64,000 nt of DNA from CAVQDV01 sp963711375 (GCA_963711375.1 CAVQDV010000005.1:2356001-2420000), one strand, 5' to 3'; numbered from the stretch's first letter, positions 51,709 to 61,165 are shown. Notes: a model not told the origin generated them from the letters alone. Numbers and translations are program-made.

Positions 51709-54171
51709 CTAAATACACTGGCTAATTTCCGCTCCTTCAGCGGGTTTAGGCATCCATTTTTTCCGCTCCTCTTCGATCTGCCGGGCAAAATCAAGGTATT
51801 TATCCACTTCTTTTTTTAATGAGGTTTCTATTGGATAAAGACGTCGGAGTCTTTTATTTGGAAGATTTGCTTCACATTCTAAGGCCAATTCAGCATAAAT
51901 TCGGCGCTTAACTGCTTTTTGGGAATACCATTCTGCACAAAAATAACAAGCACCAAAAACAAAAATTCCAACTCCTACGCCAATACCCGTAAAGGTAGTT
52001 GCTCCAAGACCCAAAAGCTCTTTACTCGCCTTTGGATCCGATCTCATCTCAGCCGCCTCTTTAAGTGGTAGATTGATATCTGGAATTATTTTTTGTCCCT
52101 TCGAAAAGAGCTTGAACCCACCATAAGTGACCAAACCAAGCGCAGCCGCAGCCCCAAAACCAAAAAGAATTTTATTTCGAGTAGAAAGCGCTTTCAATGC
52201 TTCAGCCCAAGTGTCGCGATCTTCGGAAACAAACGAAGAGTTCCTAAAAATCGTATGAGTTTCCTTGAGCGCTCGCCAAACTAAAGCATTCACAAGAACT
52301 TGTTTGGCATCGAGTTTGGTTTCCTTAGGTAAAGCTTTAAAAGAGTTTTGAAATTCTTTAATAAGAAAATCAGAAATCTGTGTAATACGTTTTAGAAGAG
52401 GCAAATCACAGTGATTAAATGCCACTATATCATTAAGTAAAATTGCAAATGGAATCATCGCTGCCGCAACTGCATTATACGCCTCTACTAAGTCGGATTC
52501 TTTCAATCTAAAATAACGCATTAAATCGACATTATAAAAGTCACATTCTTCTTTCACTAGCACGCATCCACCATGTTCCTGGTTGTCAGTCCCCTGATAC
52601 TGAATTTCCTTCGTTAATTTTGCAATGTCTTCATTGTTTAGTGAAAATTGAGCACATTCCTGCGGCAATGAAATAAAGAGGCGAGGGCCATTCGGAGATC
52701 TTGGCTTGTGAATTTTTTCTTTAAATGCTTCTTGCTCCGCCAGATTCATTAATTCTAGCGCAGACTGCTCCATCGAATTAAAAAAATTTTTATCCATGAC
52801 AACATGTCTTTCTTGCTGATTCAAAATTTTCTCAGTAAGCTCAAAAGTTGAGAGACAGAGACGAGAGCAGGTAAGCGCGGATTCATAACCCTCTCGCGTT
52901 TTATTTGATAAATCTGTATTTATTGCTTCTTGAATGCTGGGTTCTAATTGAGTATGGTAAAAATTATAAAGACCGACTAATTCCGAAGATGTCAAAAGCC
53001 AGCCATGGAGAGATAGATTGCGAGATGATTGCACTAGGGTTGTTACAATAGACACAAAACAAGACACTGCTATAGTAAATGAACTTCTACTATCACGCGA
53101 AGCTTTATCCCAATTTCGTTTATAGATCCGCGCAGCACAAAACATTTCCACATAGTATTGATGCAACAAATTAATTTTGTCTTGATCATTGCCAAGATAT
53201 CCCTTCTCTTCTTGTAGTGTCACATCCATCAGTAAGCCTACGCCAGCCTTAAAATTAGTAAGTTTCTGATATCCTGGCATCAAAGCGGTTTCACTGGCGC
53301 TTATCAAAAATCTAGGCGGATATTTATGACTACCCTCCGCATCTAAAGATCGCGCGCCTACATTTTTTTGCCGGCTATTCTGATGATAAATACTCATTTG
53401 ACATATTGGATGAGGATTTTGTGCAGGTGTCAGAGATTCTAGTAAAATCAATGGGGAATCCATTAATAATTCATCCACCTGCCATCCCATCTCGCCTGTT
53501 TTGTGAACGGCTATTTGAGTTTTGGGTAAGTTTGCGGCATCCGAATACATCCCCATACGAAGAAATTTTAATTGCTCTGTTCGAGAGTTTTCATTGAAAC
53601 TTAGGCTCTCCGATTTTAATATACCTTTTTCAATTCTTGACATTAAAAATTTGATAAATACCCCGCAGCCACTGTCGTCGTTTTTCATCAACTCAATGTG
53701 CAGTCTAAACTCAAACCAAAAAGCAAAAATTAAATGGGCAGCAAAAGTCTCATCAAATGTCGCATCGTCATCAGATATAATCCCCAAAAATTGGGTAATT
53801 TTTGCGCCTCGTTTTTGCCCTTCTTGGACCTCATTTACCTTGTAGGCCGTATGCGCGGCCGTTACAGCCAAATTAGCACCCTGGGCCATTTCAGCTAGGC
53901 CTGTGGGAAGTAGCATTTTTGTTAAGATAGCCCTAAACGCTCCTTGCGCAAGGGTCCCAAGTCCAGCAGCAAAAAGATTTCTTTGGAATTCGTTTTTTGC
54001 GTCACCAAAAAAACTTTTGAGTGCTTGCATCATGTGCTCGGTAAAATACGTTTGTTTACTACTCGGAGAGAAGGAAGAGGCTTGTGCTACTACCCGCTCT
54101 TCTGCACATTTAAAACTCTCATCGATAAAACGATTAAAACTCGATTTCATTAGGTCATGATAAGGTCGCAC
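51709..54171 (-). CDS. large unknown protein with C-terminal membrane segments
   Basis: 820 residues. Residues ~60-105 are a small-residue-rich, amphipathic stretch (LFAAGLGTLAQGAFRAILTKMLLPTG), the middle is helical and soluble, and ~685-705 and ~735-760 are two hydrophobic segments (KILFGFGAAAALGLVTYGGF and FTGIGVGVGIFVFGACYFCA), after which a basic amphipathic tail ends the protein. No family recognised. It starts 12 bases after its partner gene ends (54184), with AAAGGAG as ribosome-binding site, so the two proteins are coproduced and may interact. Export to a host membrane is a possibility without direct evidence. Confidence 0.75.
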   Translation of the reverse strand: MRPYHDLMKSSFNRFIDESFKCAEERVVAQASSFSPSSKQTYFTEHMMQALKSFFGDAKNEFQRNLFAAGLGTLAQGAFRAILTKMLLPTGLAEMAQGANLAVTAAHTAYKVNEVQEGQKRGAKITQFLGIISDDDATFDETFAAHLIFAFWFEFRLHIELMKNDDSGCGVFIKFLMSRIEKGILKSESLSFNENSRTEQLKFLRMGMYSDAANLPKTQIAVHKTGEMGWQVDELLMDSPLILLESLTPAQNPHPICQMSIYHQNSRQKNVGARSLDAEGSHKYPPRFLISASETALMPGYQKLTNFKAGVGLLMDVTLQEEKGYLGNDQDKINLLHQYYVEMFCAARIYKRNWDKASRDSRSSFTIAVSCFVSIVTTLVQSSRNLSLHGWLLTSSELVGLYNFYHTQLEPSIQEAINTDLSNKTREGYESALTCSRLCLSTFELTEKILNQQERHVVMDKNFFNSMEQSALELMNLAEQEAFKEKIHKPRSPNGPRLFISLPQECAQFSLNNEDIAKLTKEIQYQGTDNQEHGGCVLVKEECDFYNVDLMRYFRLKESDLVEAYNAVAAAMIPFAILLNDIVAFNHCDLPLLKRITQISDFLIKEFQNSFKALPKETKLDAKQVLVNALVWRALKETHTIFRNSSFVSEDRDTWAEALKALSTRNKILFGFGAAAALGLVTYGGFKLFSKGQKIIPDINLPLKEAAEMRSDPKASKELLGLGATTFTGIGVGVGIFVFGACYFCAEWYSQKAVKRRIYAELALECEANLPNKRLRRLYPIETSLKKEVDKYLDFARQIEEERKKWMPKPAEGAEISQCI

Positions 54172-54183
54172 AATAAATCTCCT

Positions 54184-56034
54184 TTAAAAACGATGTTTAA
54201 TATTACTCTTGAATTCTTGTTGACACTCGTGGGTTTCATCCATGGCATCACCTACTTCTTCAACAGAGCGATAGTTCTGCATCTCGGATTTAATTTGCTC
54301 CGCAGTTTCATTGGTGACAATTAACTCATCTTCATCATCTTCTATTTCAAAAAATCGAGAGGCTTCGGCATGACTGATGACTTCTGCGTTGGCGCAACAA
54401 TGAGCAAAAGCACTCATGGTGCGTAATTCTGATGTGATATTTCGGTTATATTGCTGAGCACTTTCTGGTAGTTGAATGCCACTGTCCAATTCCATTTTTC
54501 TGCGCTTTAACGCTATCAAAATTCCTTCTCTAATGCACTTAAAATACCGATCAAAAACAAATGCTTTTGGTGAAGGCCCCGAATAATAAAGCTTGAGTGT
54601 TGGGCCGCATTTTTTATTTACCCAGCCTTTAAATTTGGCTTCAGTCAAAAGGCTCCCGCTATCAACAAATTCAATTAAGCCATTTCCCTTATATTTCTGT
54701 TGAATTTCGGCATATATAGTTTCAAGATACCTCTTGCTGGCAACGGGATCCATGTCTCCAAGTTCTTTGAAATCGATCTTGTATTTGTTCGCAAATTCGT
54801 TCCAAGCTTTTGTGTTTTTGGTAAAAGGAAAATAATTATTGTTATCTATTTCCAAATATAAATCGATAATCAGTCCGCGGTCCGTTGAAGAAATTTTTAA
54901 AAAATCCCTTAGAAAAGATAAACCCAGTTTTTCAGAAAAAGTGTTCATAAATAAGGCTAAATCTTTTTTTTGTCTAGTTTTCTGCAGTTCATCCGCTGAA
55001 ACTGTGTTCATTTTCTTGAGCTCAACAGGATCAAAATCATATTTTTTAGCTAATTCATCGAAACCAGAATTATCATGATAGCTCTGGTTTTTCACTTGCT
55101 CAGATAATTCAAGAAGGTCGAAATACTCATTTAGTAATTCCCTCATTTTTCCTAAGTAGATTTTTAACTTCTTACGAATCCTTTCTTTTTTTTCTAACCC
55201 TGCGTTGAAAGCGCCCATTATCCCTCCCATTAGCATACCATGAGCTAAATTTTCAGTGAGGGAAGTTTTATTTGGATTAAGTACATTTTCTGCGAGGGTT
55301 GATGCCGCTCCTGATGCGCTGCCACGAAGGGCGCCATCAAAAGCTTTCAAGGCGATTCTTATTCCAATCGTTTCCCCAACTGGCCCTGATACCTTTTCTG
55401 GAAGTGGTTTAAAAGTATCTTTATAAAAAAATTCTACTCCTTTTTTTAATAAAGTTTTGCTTCTACAATCGATTCCAGGAGCCTTATCAACATTACTCAG
55501 CTTTTGACCAACTTCTTTGGCTTCTTTTGCTCCTTTTTGTAAAAAAGTGCCTATCCCTTCAGCAACCGTGCCGCCTACAGCTCCAACAGCCATACTTCTA
55601 AGATAACTCTTCTCTTTCTGGGATTCTTTCTCCGATGCTAGTGTATCAGCTAGATCTTCTATCCCAGTGCTAATTAGCCCCGATGCGGCCCCCTTAGTAG
55701 CGGCAATTCCAACCCGGGCCACACCACTAAGTTGGGCGCCACTTCTGACGCCCATCAGCACCTTACCTCCCCACTCAACTGCTTGACCACCACTAGCGCA
55801 CAGGCCCGTAGAGACGGCTCCAATAGCGAAGGATTTTGTTGCATTGAGTGCTGCGGTTCCCAATGAGTATTCCTCATCTGTGGTCGAGGCAGCTTCGGTA
55901 ACTCCTGTGGCTCCAGCGGAAACTAACCCCCCCGCTGCAACCAAAACCAGCCAGCCTCCAGGACCTACCAGCACGAGTGCGCCACCGCTAATGACAGCAG
56001 CTGCACCTACACCACCACCAAGCAACCTCCGCAT
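54184..56034 (-). CDS. large unknown protein with glycine-rich hydrophobic N-terminal domain
   Basis: 616 residues. The first ~45 form two glycine-rich hydrophobic segments (LLGGGVGAAAVISGGALVLV, WLVLVAAGGLVSAGATG), and residues ~65-285 contain further small-residue stretches (SFAIGAVSTGLCASGG, SMAVGAVGGTVAEGIG, GAASTLAENV) like glycine-zipper membrane domains. After ~290 it is soluble and has an internal duplication: FDELAKKYDFDPVELKKMN (~330) and WNEFANKYKIDFKELGDMD (~400), each vaguely like half a LysM motif. The C-terminal ~110 residues are polar. It heads a two-gene operon with its own promoter and AAGGAG. Function unknown. Confidence 0.75.
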   Translation of the reverse strand: MRRLLGGGVGAAAVISGGALVLVGPGGWLVLVAAGGLVSAGATGVTEAASTTDEEYSLGTAALNATKSFAIGAVSTGLCASGGQAVEWGGKVLMGVRSGAQLSGVARVGIAATKGAASGLISTGIEDLADTLASEKESQKEKSYLRSMAVGAVGGTVAEGIGTFLQKGAKEAKEVGQKLSNVDKAPGIDCRSKTLLKKGVEFFYKDTFKPLPEKVSGPVGETIGIRIALKAFDGALRGSASGAASTLAENVLNPNKTSLTENLAHGMLMGGIMGAFNAGLEKKERIRKKLKIYLGKMRELLNEYFDLLELSEQVKNQSYHDNSGFDELAKKYDFDPVELKKMNTVSADELQKTRQKKDLALFMNTFSEKLGLSFLRDFLKISSTDRGLIIDLYLEIDNNNYFPFTKNTKAWNEFANKYKIDFKELGDMDPVASKRYLETIYAEIQQKYKGNGLIEFVDSGSLLTEAKFKGWVNKKCGPTLKLYYSGPSPKAFVFDRYFKCIREGILIALKRRKMELDSGIQLPESAQQYNRNITSELRTMSAFAHCCANAEVISHAEASRFFEIEDDEDELIVTNETAEQIKSEMQNYRSVEEVGDAMDETHECQQEFKSNIKHRF

Positions 56035-56061
56035 AAGAACGTCTCCTTTTGATTTTTTTGG

Positions 56062-56091
56062 AGTCTATTCCCGCTGTTTAGACGCTGTCAA
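56062..56091 (-). promoter_or_regulatory. promoter of the 616/820-residue operon
   Basis: On the minus strand: perfect TTGACA (56091-56086), 18-bp spacer, TAGACT (56067-56062), followed by AAGGAG and ATG at 56034. Confidence 0.55.
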
Positions 56092-56240
56092 GAAAAAACA
56101 CTAACCTGTTGGAGCCCCCTGATGATAAACATTTCTAAAGAAAAAGGGGTGTTTAAGCAGATTTTGTACAGACTGTTAAAAACCCTTATAAGTAAGCTCG
56201 GTGGTTCTTCCTCGGATTCATTATGACTACTGCAATTGTG

Positions 56241-57041
56241 CTATTTTCTTGGGTGGCAACAAGAATTGACGTCTTTAGGGCTGTCATACTCGTCGTGGCG
56301 GAGCCACCAATCGCCCCAGGTCTCGTTGCGCCCCTTGGGTGCCCGATCGAGCCATTGATACATGCCCCAGAGGACGTCTAATCCTCGCGCATAAGTGGAA
56401 TAAGTGTGGTAAACAACACCATCTTCGAGAACGAAGGCGCTCATCCCTGGCCTATTCAGTACATAGGTGGGTGCATCGGTTCCACACATATTTGCGAATC
56501 GGGCAACGGGCTCGGGCACCTTTGTCTTATCCATCGCATGGCCACCGTGTTGGTAATTGTATTCGATACTCCCCTCGTGCTGTTGGGCTTCAGTGAACGA
56601 GACATTGAAGTCGAAGTTGAAGTCGCTCTCGAATGAGGAGGCCCATGGGAAGCTCCAACCCATTCGCTGCTTATAGGCTTGCAATTTTTCAAGAGGCGCC
56701 TGAGAGACTGCCCAAAGCATGACATCGTGGTTAGCTAGGTGCACACAGAAACCATTGAAACCGTCTGCGATGGATGAGCAAGATGGGCATCCTGCAGAAT
56801 ATTCAGGCCCGAACATGAAGTGATAAATAAGTAATTGCGATCGCCCTCTGAAAAGGTCTGATAAAGAAGCGGTCCCTTCATCCGTTTCGAATCGATACTC
56901 TTTATCGAGGCGAACCCACGGTAGATCTTGACGAAGTTTCGCCACTTCATCGCTTCGTCGCGTCAGAGCCTTCTCGGCCTCGAGCAATTTTTTTCGAGCC
57001 AGAATCCATTCTTCTCGCGAAACAAGCTTGTGAATTCCCAT
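56241..57041 (-). CDS. DUF899 family thioredoxin-like protein
   Basis: 266 residues of the DUF899 family. Characteristic blocks are LVSREEWILARKKLLEAEKALTRRSDEVAKLRQDLPWVRLDKEYRF, the thioredoxin-like GPEYSAGCPSCSSIADGFNG with a CPSC pair in active-site position, and AFVLEDGVVYHTYSTYARGLD. The fold is peroxiredoxin/thioredoxin-like but the reaction is unknown. GC content is higher than in neighbouring genes, suggesting separate acquisition. It follows the Ntn-hydrolase gene after 13 bases. Confidence 0.9.
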   Translation of the reverse strand: MGIHKLVSREEWILARKKLLEAEKALTRRSDEVAKLRQDLPWVRLDKEYRFETDEGTASLSDLFRGRSQLLIYHFMFGPEYSAGCPSCSSIADGFNGFCVHLANHDVMLWAVSQAPLEKLQAYKQRMGWSFPWASSFESDFNFDFNVSFTEAQQHEGSIEYNYQHGGHAMDKTKVPEPVARFANMCGTDAPTYVLNRPGMSAFVLEDGVVYHTYSTYARGLDVLWGMYQWLDRAPKGRNETWGDWWLRHDEYDSPKDVNSCCHPRK

Positions 57042-57054
57042 TCTGATCTCTCCT

Positions 57055-58167
57055 TTAGCTAGGGCTTTTTTTTAGTTGCTGGGTAATATCAATAGCCTTG
57101 AAAGCCTGCTCAAGCGGCATTTTCAATATGGTGGCTTTGGGTGAAAAATCGAGTTTTTTAAACGAAATTGAATAAAGCCTTTGGTTATTATAGGTCCGAA
57201 AATAAAAGATTTTATTTTTTAGATCTTTTATAACAATCCACTGAGTATCATCATATTCATTTTTTCCATCGCTTTCTCTAGCTCGCGAAACGCCAATGGG
57301 AATATCCACACTATTCAAAATATGCTCGGCAAGTATCACCGCTTCTCCAGCCGTATTGACCGGTAAAGAATATTTTAGATACATCGCTGTTTTAACAAAA
57401 CGTGCAGGGGGGTTTTGATCACCAGGTAACCCCAGCATTCCGCTTCCCTGGCCATTTGAGCCATAAATAAAGCCTTTTTCTGCAATAGACTTTGGTGTGT
57501 AAGGTGAAATGTGAAGATAATTTTTTAAATTATTGATCTGCCATTCGTAGGTTGGGCCGTTAGTAACCACGCCAATGCCTTCATGCATTTTCATTTGACC
57601 ATTCACGAATTCTATAACCAATTCTTTACCACTTGCATCATGAACAACAGCATGCAATTGGAAAACCAAATCTTTTTGAATTCCTGGAACCGATTGCTGG
57701 AATACTAAAATATTTTTCAAAGCTGCTCTTACTTCCTCTACGGTTTTAAAATTGCCGAGGATCCAGCTGCCAAGAAGATAATATGGCAATGCCCGCTTGT
57801 CATCATTAGTTGAAATGGTCTGATATTGCGTGTAGCCCGGCAAGTATAAATATTCGAAAGATAAACCGTGTTCATTCAGGCCATCGGTTACAAAAAACGT
57901 ATTCAGGGCATTTACGTACAAGTAGCCATACTTAGATTTCCAAGACAGCCCTGGTTTTCCATCGGGTGCTTCAGAATTAACTCCTACATTTTGTGGGCTT
58001 AAAATAAGACTAGAATTAAGTGGAAGACCTAGTTCCATGCTTCGGCCGATAATGGTAGAGCCATCTTTCGCTTGGATCCGAAAATCGGTGCAAGCCTTAG
58101 CTCCACTGATCAGCCCGAGCACTCCGGCTATGCCCATAATTGCAATAATGCTTTTTTTGAGCCTCAC
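57055..58167 (-). CDS. linear amide C-N hydrolase, choloylglycine hydrolase/penicillin V acylase type
   Basis: About 370 residues. The GTG at 58167 is chosen because AAGGAAG precedes it and it yields a normal signal peptide (VRLKKSIIAIMG... to AKA), after which Cys in AKACTDF becomes the N-terminal nucleophile of the Ntn-hydrolase fold. Other family residues: GRSMELG (Arg), YLYVNALNTFFVTDGLNEHGL, VVTNGPTYEWQINNL (Asn) and the late arginine in GVSRARESD. It cleaves amide bonds in bile salts, penicillin V or acyl-homoserine lactones; which one cannot be told. It is predicted to be periplasmic. Confidence 0.9.
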   Translation of the reverse strand: MRLKKSIIAIMGIAGVLGLISGAKACTDFRIQAKDGSTIIGRSMELGLPLNSSLILSPQNVGVNSEAPDGKPGLSWKSKYGYLYVNALNTFFVTDGLNEHGLSFEYLYLPGYTQYQTISTNDDKRALPYYLLGSWILGNFKTVEEVRAALKNILVFQQSVPGIQKDLVFQLHAVVHDASGKELVIEFVNGQMKMHEGIGVVTNGPTYEWQINNLKNYLHISPYTPKSIAEKGFIYGSNGQGSGMLGLPGDQNPPARFVKTAMYLKYSLPVNTAGEAVILAEHILNSVDIPIGVSRARESDGKNEYDDTQWIVIKDLKNKIFYFRTYNNQRLYSISFKKLDFSPKATILKMPLEQAFKAIDITQQLKKSPS

Positions 58168-58296
58168 AAAAAGCTTCCTTGTTCTGCGATCTATTTCTAT
58201 AGTAGTTCCAAGTATGAAAATGAGCAAGTCTCTTGCAGCAATGCAAAGTGTAGTACAGGCAGTTCATTGTGTTATGATACCAATGGAGGCTTCAGG

Positions 58297-58350
58297 ATGA
58301 CTCGAAAAATTATTTATTTAAGCATTATTTGGCTGAATTTTAATGCGTAA
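58297..58350 (+). CDS. 17-residue leader ORF coupled to the FUSC gene
   Basis: ATG (58297) with GGAGGCTTCAGG upstream, encoding MTRKIIYLSIIWLNFNA and ending with TAA at 58348, eight bases into the next gene. The FUSC-like gene has no Shine-Dalgarno sequence of its own, so ribosomes finishing this leader could restart there. Confidence 0.45.
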   Translation: MTRKIIYLSIIWLNFNA

Positions 58351-59308
58351 ATATACAATTGAAGCTACAAAAATTACCTTATTTTGTCTTTTCATTACAG
58401 GCCTATTTAAACTCTTTGGAGCTTCAAATAAAGATCTCCTCATTATTTTTAATATCGCGGTAATGTCTTTTGCTGCAACTTTTTCTGTTGAAAAAAAGCA
58501 TTTTTCGCTTATCGCGCTCGGGAGCTTTGTCATCGTTTTCTCTATTATTGCTGGTGGGCTGACAGGCTATTACGCTATAGGGCAAGCAGCACCCTTGACA
58601 ATACTCTATGCGGGCCTTGCCTTTTATCTACCCAAAACCAAAGTATTAACCAACATATTGGTTACTGGTTCCGTGATGTTTCTTATTTTTACGACCCTTC
58701 CCTTTAATTGGAAAGATGGTCTTAATTATTCGCTCGATGGTATCATTTTTATTACATTTTTTGTGCTATATCATTGGGCATTTGGCTATCAAAAATATAT
58801 CAAACCTAAATCATCAAGTACCAATCAAATATCAAAAGATAATCACCTTACGGCTGGCATTGCGGTACTCTCGCTTGGTCTTGCCTGGATTATTGCCCAT
58901 TACCTTCAGAATCATACCTCAATAACTCATCTTTATTGGATTGGGTTTACTGCGCTAGTGGTGATTCAAAGTTCACAGCAAAAAACCATTCAAACGGCAT
59001 TAAAACGAATTTTAGTCAACGCTCTTGGGGCGGTCATAATTGTAATTTTATTTAATGGCATTATGCCTCCTGACTTTCTCATTAATTTCTTATTATTAGT
59101 GGTTTTTTTATTTTTAATTTTTTTCTTAAGCTTTACTTATGCTGGAAGAACTTTATTTATTGAAATGTTCGTACTGGGTTTTGCTCATTTGCTCGGTGAT
59201 TACCAAAATACAATCGCATTTGATCGAGTTTTTTTGACGCTGATCGGCGGAGTGATCGTTATTCTTGTAACCCCAACCTGTTTTTTATTAGCACATCGTA
59301 AGTTCTAG
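58343..59308 (+). CDS. FUSC-like inner-membrane transporter
   Basis: 321 residues with about nine to ten hydrophobic helices in two halves joined by a short polar linker (KYIKPKSSSTNQISKDN). The second half resembles FUSC/YccS-type aromatic acid exporters (TALVVIQSSQQKTIQTALKRILVNALGAVIIVILF). The start ATG at 58343 has no ribosome-binding site and overlaps a leader ORF. The stop overlaps the convergent map gene by four bases. It is shorter than full AaeB-like exporters, lacking the cytoplasmic domain. Substrate unknown. Confidence 0.78.
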   Translation: MRKYTIEATKITLFCLFITGLFKLFGASNKDLLIIFNIAVMSFAATFSVEKKHFSLIALGSFVIVFSIIAGGLTGYYAIGQAAPLTILYAGLAFYLPKTKVLTNILVTGSVMFLIFTTLPFNWKDGLNYSLDGIIFITFFVLYHWAFGYQKYIKPKSSSTNQISKDNHLTAGIAVLSLGLAWIIAHYLQNHTSITHLYWIGFTALVVIQSSQQKTIQTALKRILVNALGAVIIVILFNGIMPPDFLINFLLLVVFLFLIFFLSFTYAGRTLFIEMFVLGFAHLLGDYQNTIAFDRVFLTLIGGVIVILVTPTCFLLAHRKF

Positions 59309-60261
59309 ACTTCTTCTGCCCAAAAGGCTTTCTCATTTGCTCGCAAATCTAAAATTTCACAGCCTGTATCGGTAACAGCAACTGCATGTTCCCAATAACA
59401 AGCCAGAGTCCCATCGCGAGTTATCACTGAGCCATTTTCATCTTCTAAAATATCGGCTTCGCCACTTCCTGCACTCATGAAAGTCTCAATGGTAATTACC
59501 ATACCTGTTTTTAATACACGGTCCTTATTGATTGGCGTATCATAAAGGGGTATCAACCAGCCATCCATGTGTTGGCGCCCAAGAGAATGCCCTGATGTAA
59601 CTGGAAGCTTTATCATTGAAAAACCGTATTTTTGTGCATATTTTTCGACAGCAATTGCAATATCCGCAACCAGAGCCCCTGCTTTCACCATTCCAATCGC
59701 GTGCCACATCGCTTGATGACTAACAGCAAATAATGTTCTGGCAATAGGTGAAGCCTCCTCTCCAACAATCCAAGATTTTCTGGTATCTCCACACCATCCA
59801 TTTTTTCGGATGCTAATGTCTATACCGAAAAGATCCCCGGTTTTTAAAGGGCTTTCATCAGGTTCTGCATTTACCACGATATTATTGAGACCAAAGCAGG
59901 CTGAGATTCTCGATGAGGCATCCGTTTTTGCATCACTTACTAATCTGTCCTCTTCAGCGAAATATTTATTGTGAATTAAATTATGAATTATTTCATTGAG
60001 CTCCTTTTTAGAAACTCCGGGTTTTACAAAAGGTGAAATCTCATCGAGAATTTTCGCGCAAATAGCCCCCGCCTGTTTTAGCATCTTAATTTCTTCAGGC
60101 GTTTTAATAGGGATGCTCTGGAAGCGTTCGCCCGCTAAATATTGTGCTACCTTAGCAATCTCACTGGCAGGTTTAACTTTTATGTTTTTATTTTTTGATT
60201 TCTCAGACAGCTTAGTTGCAATCATATGCATTTCAACATCGTCCTTTTCGAACTTATCCAT
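59305..60261 (-). CDS. map: methionine aminopeptidase, type I, with N-terminal extension
   Basis: 318 residues; the catalytic domain begins at ~residue 52 (IKTPEEIKMLKQAGAICAKILDEIS). Removes initiator methionine. Metal ligands of the pita-bread fold are present: Asp in FGIDISI, Asp in CGDTRKSW, His in TSGHSLGRQ, Glu in VITIETF, and Glu in WEHAVAVTD. The extension of ~50 charged residues and changes around the first Asp motif (IDISIRKNGWCGD instead of VDVxxxxGYHGD) suggest a specialised paralogue rather than the essential copy. Monocistronic, convergent with the FUSC gene. Confidence 0.88.
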   Translation of the reverse strand: MDKFEKDDVEMHMIATKLSEKSKNKNIKVKPASEIAKVAQYLAGERFQSIPIKTPEEIKMLKQAGAICAKILDEISPFVKPGVSKKELNEIIHNLIHNKYFAEEDRLVSDAKTDASSRISACFGLNNIVVNAEPDESPLKTGDLFGIDISIRKNGWCGDTRKSWIVGEEASPIARTLFAVSHQAMWHAIGMVKAGALVADIAIAVEKYAQKYGFSMIKLPVTSGHSLGRQHMDGWLIPLYDTPINKDRVLKTGMVITIETFMSAGSGEADILEDENGSVITRDGTLACYWEHAVAVTDTGCEILDLRANEKAFWAEEV

Positions 60262-60359
60262 TGTGGCTCCTCCAATCCTAAAATAATTTTAACATGCGTT
60301 ACATGCGAATCACACAATAAATTTTAGGGAATCTTTCATCCTATTCTCTGAGCATAGCC

Positions 60360-60473
60360 AGTGAAAAAACCCTAAAAGTAAAAGACTCTCATCCAAAGCA
60401 GCTTGTGCTAAGTGATGCCTTACTAGCTGATTACCTAGCGAGTTATGCCATTCAAGGCCGTGCGGCGAAATAA
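60360..60473 (+). pseudogene. possible 3' remnant of a gene
   Basis: A plus-strand frame without a start codon reads SEKTLKVKDSHPKQLVLS, then LADYLASYAIQGRAAK and stop at 60471. The composition is protein-like, but upstream sequence is broken. No family recognised. Confidence 0.3.
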
Positions 60474-60950
60474 TTAAGTTGCCTCAGTGCAATCGATTGT
60501 GTGAGTTTTATCGATGCTGATATTTACCGTATATTTTCCGTTGTAGGGCGCTGCCCCAATTTTTGCGGCATCTAAAAGCAAATAAAAGCCAGGGACTTTA
60601 GTTTGAGTAAACCCTATGGCACCACTTAATTTCTCGCACTGTGGACTTACTTTCAGGTCTGAAATGGCAATATTGTTTGAATTATTAATTTGCATAAAGG
60701 CATAAATCGTTCGATCATTTGCTGCATCGTCAAAGCTCATTTTGTTACTATCTTTTCCGTTAATATCCACATTGACGCAGCTCTTCCAGGTTCGAGCGGG
60801 GTGGGCGAAAGCCACTGCAAACCCCACGCAACCTTTGGTATCACCAGAAAAAGCCCCATTGACCTGAACCTCAAAAGTACCCGCGTTGGCGAAAGAGAGA
60901 AACCAAAGCCCTGATAATAAAGCAATTAATTTCGAACCACGCTTCTTCAC
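60474..60950 (-). CDS. small secreted protein of unknown function
   Basis: 158 residues with a Sec signal peptide (MKKRGSKL, core, cleavage near ANA, residue ~23). The mature part is beta-rich with four cysteines (KGCVGF, KSCVNV, PQCEKL, IDCTEA) likely to form two disulphides. No family recognised. A GAGGGT ribosome-binding site lies just upstream of the ATG. Periplasmic or extracellular location is inferred from the signal. It may play a similar role to the exported protein at 5995-6438. Confidence 0.75.
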   Translation of the reverse strand: MKKRGSKLIALLSGLWFLSFANAGTFEVQVNGAFSGDTKGCVGFAVAFAHPARTWKSCVNVDINGKDSNKMSFDDAANDRTIYAFMQINNSNNIAISDLKVSPQCEKLSGAIGFTQTKVPGFYLLLDAAKIGAAPYNGKYTVNISIDKTHTIDCTEAT

Positions 60951-61078
60951 ATACCCTCCTGCCTAAGTCTCATATACTTACTATAGGTATTAATTGAGAT
61001 TTGGTCAAATTATGCCACTTCAATCGTGTGCGGATATCGCGTATAGTTTTATGAAACAAATAGGAAGAGGTTAATTTT

Positions 61079-61165
61079 GTGGCACAGGATCCTGAATTAA
61101 AACAAAAAATCACAAGTCAACTTTTAAAGGCGCTTGAGCATTTAGCTTATAGGTGGAAGGCTTAG
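61079..61165 (+). CDS. 28-residue ORF preceding the recombinase gene
   Basis: GTG start with AGGAAGAGG upstream, encoding MAQDPELKQKITSQLLKALE and eight more residues, ending four bases before the recombinase ATG. It looks like the N-terminal helix of a larger lost protein or a translation leader. Coding status is uncertain. Confidence 0.4.
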   Translation: MAQDPELKQKITSQLLKALEHLAYRWKA

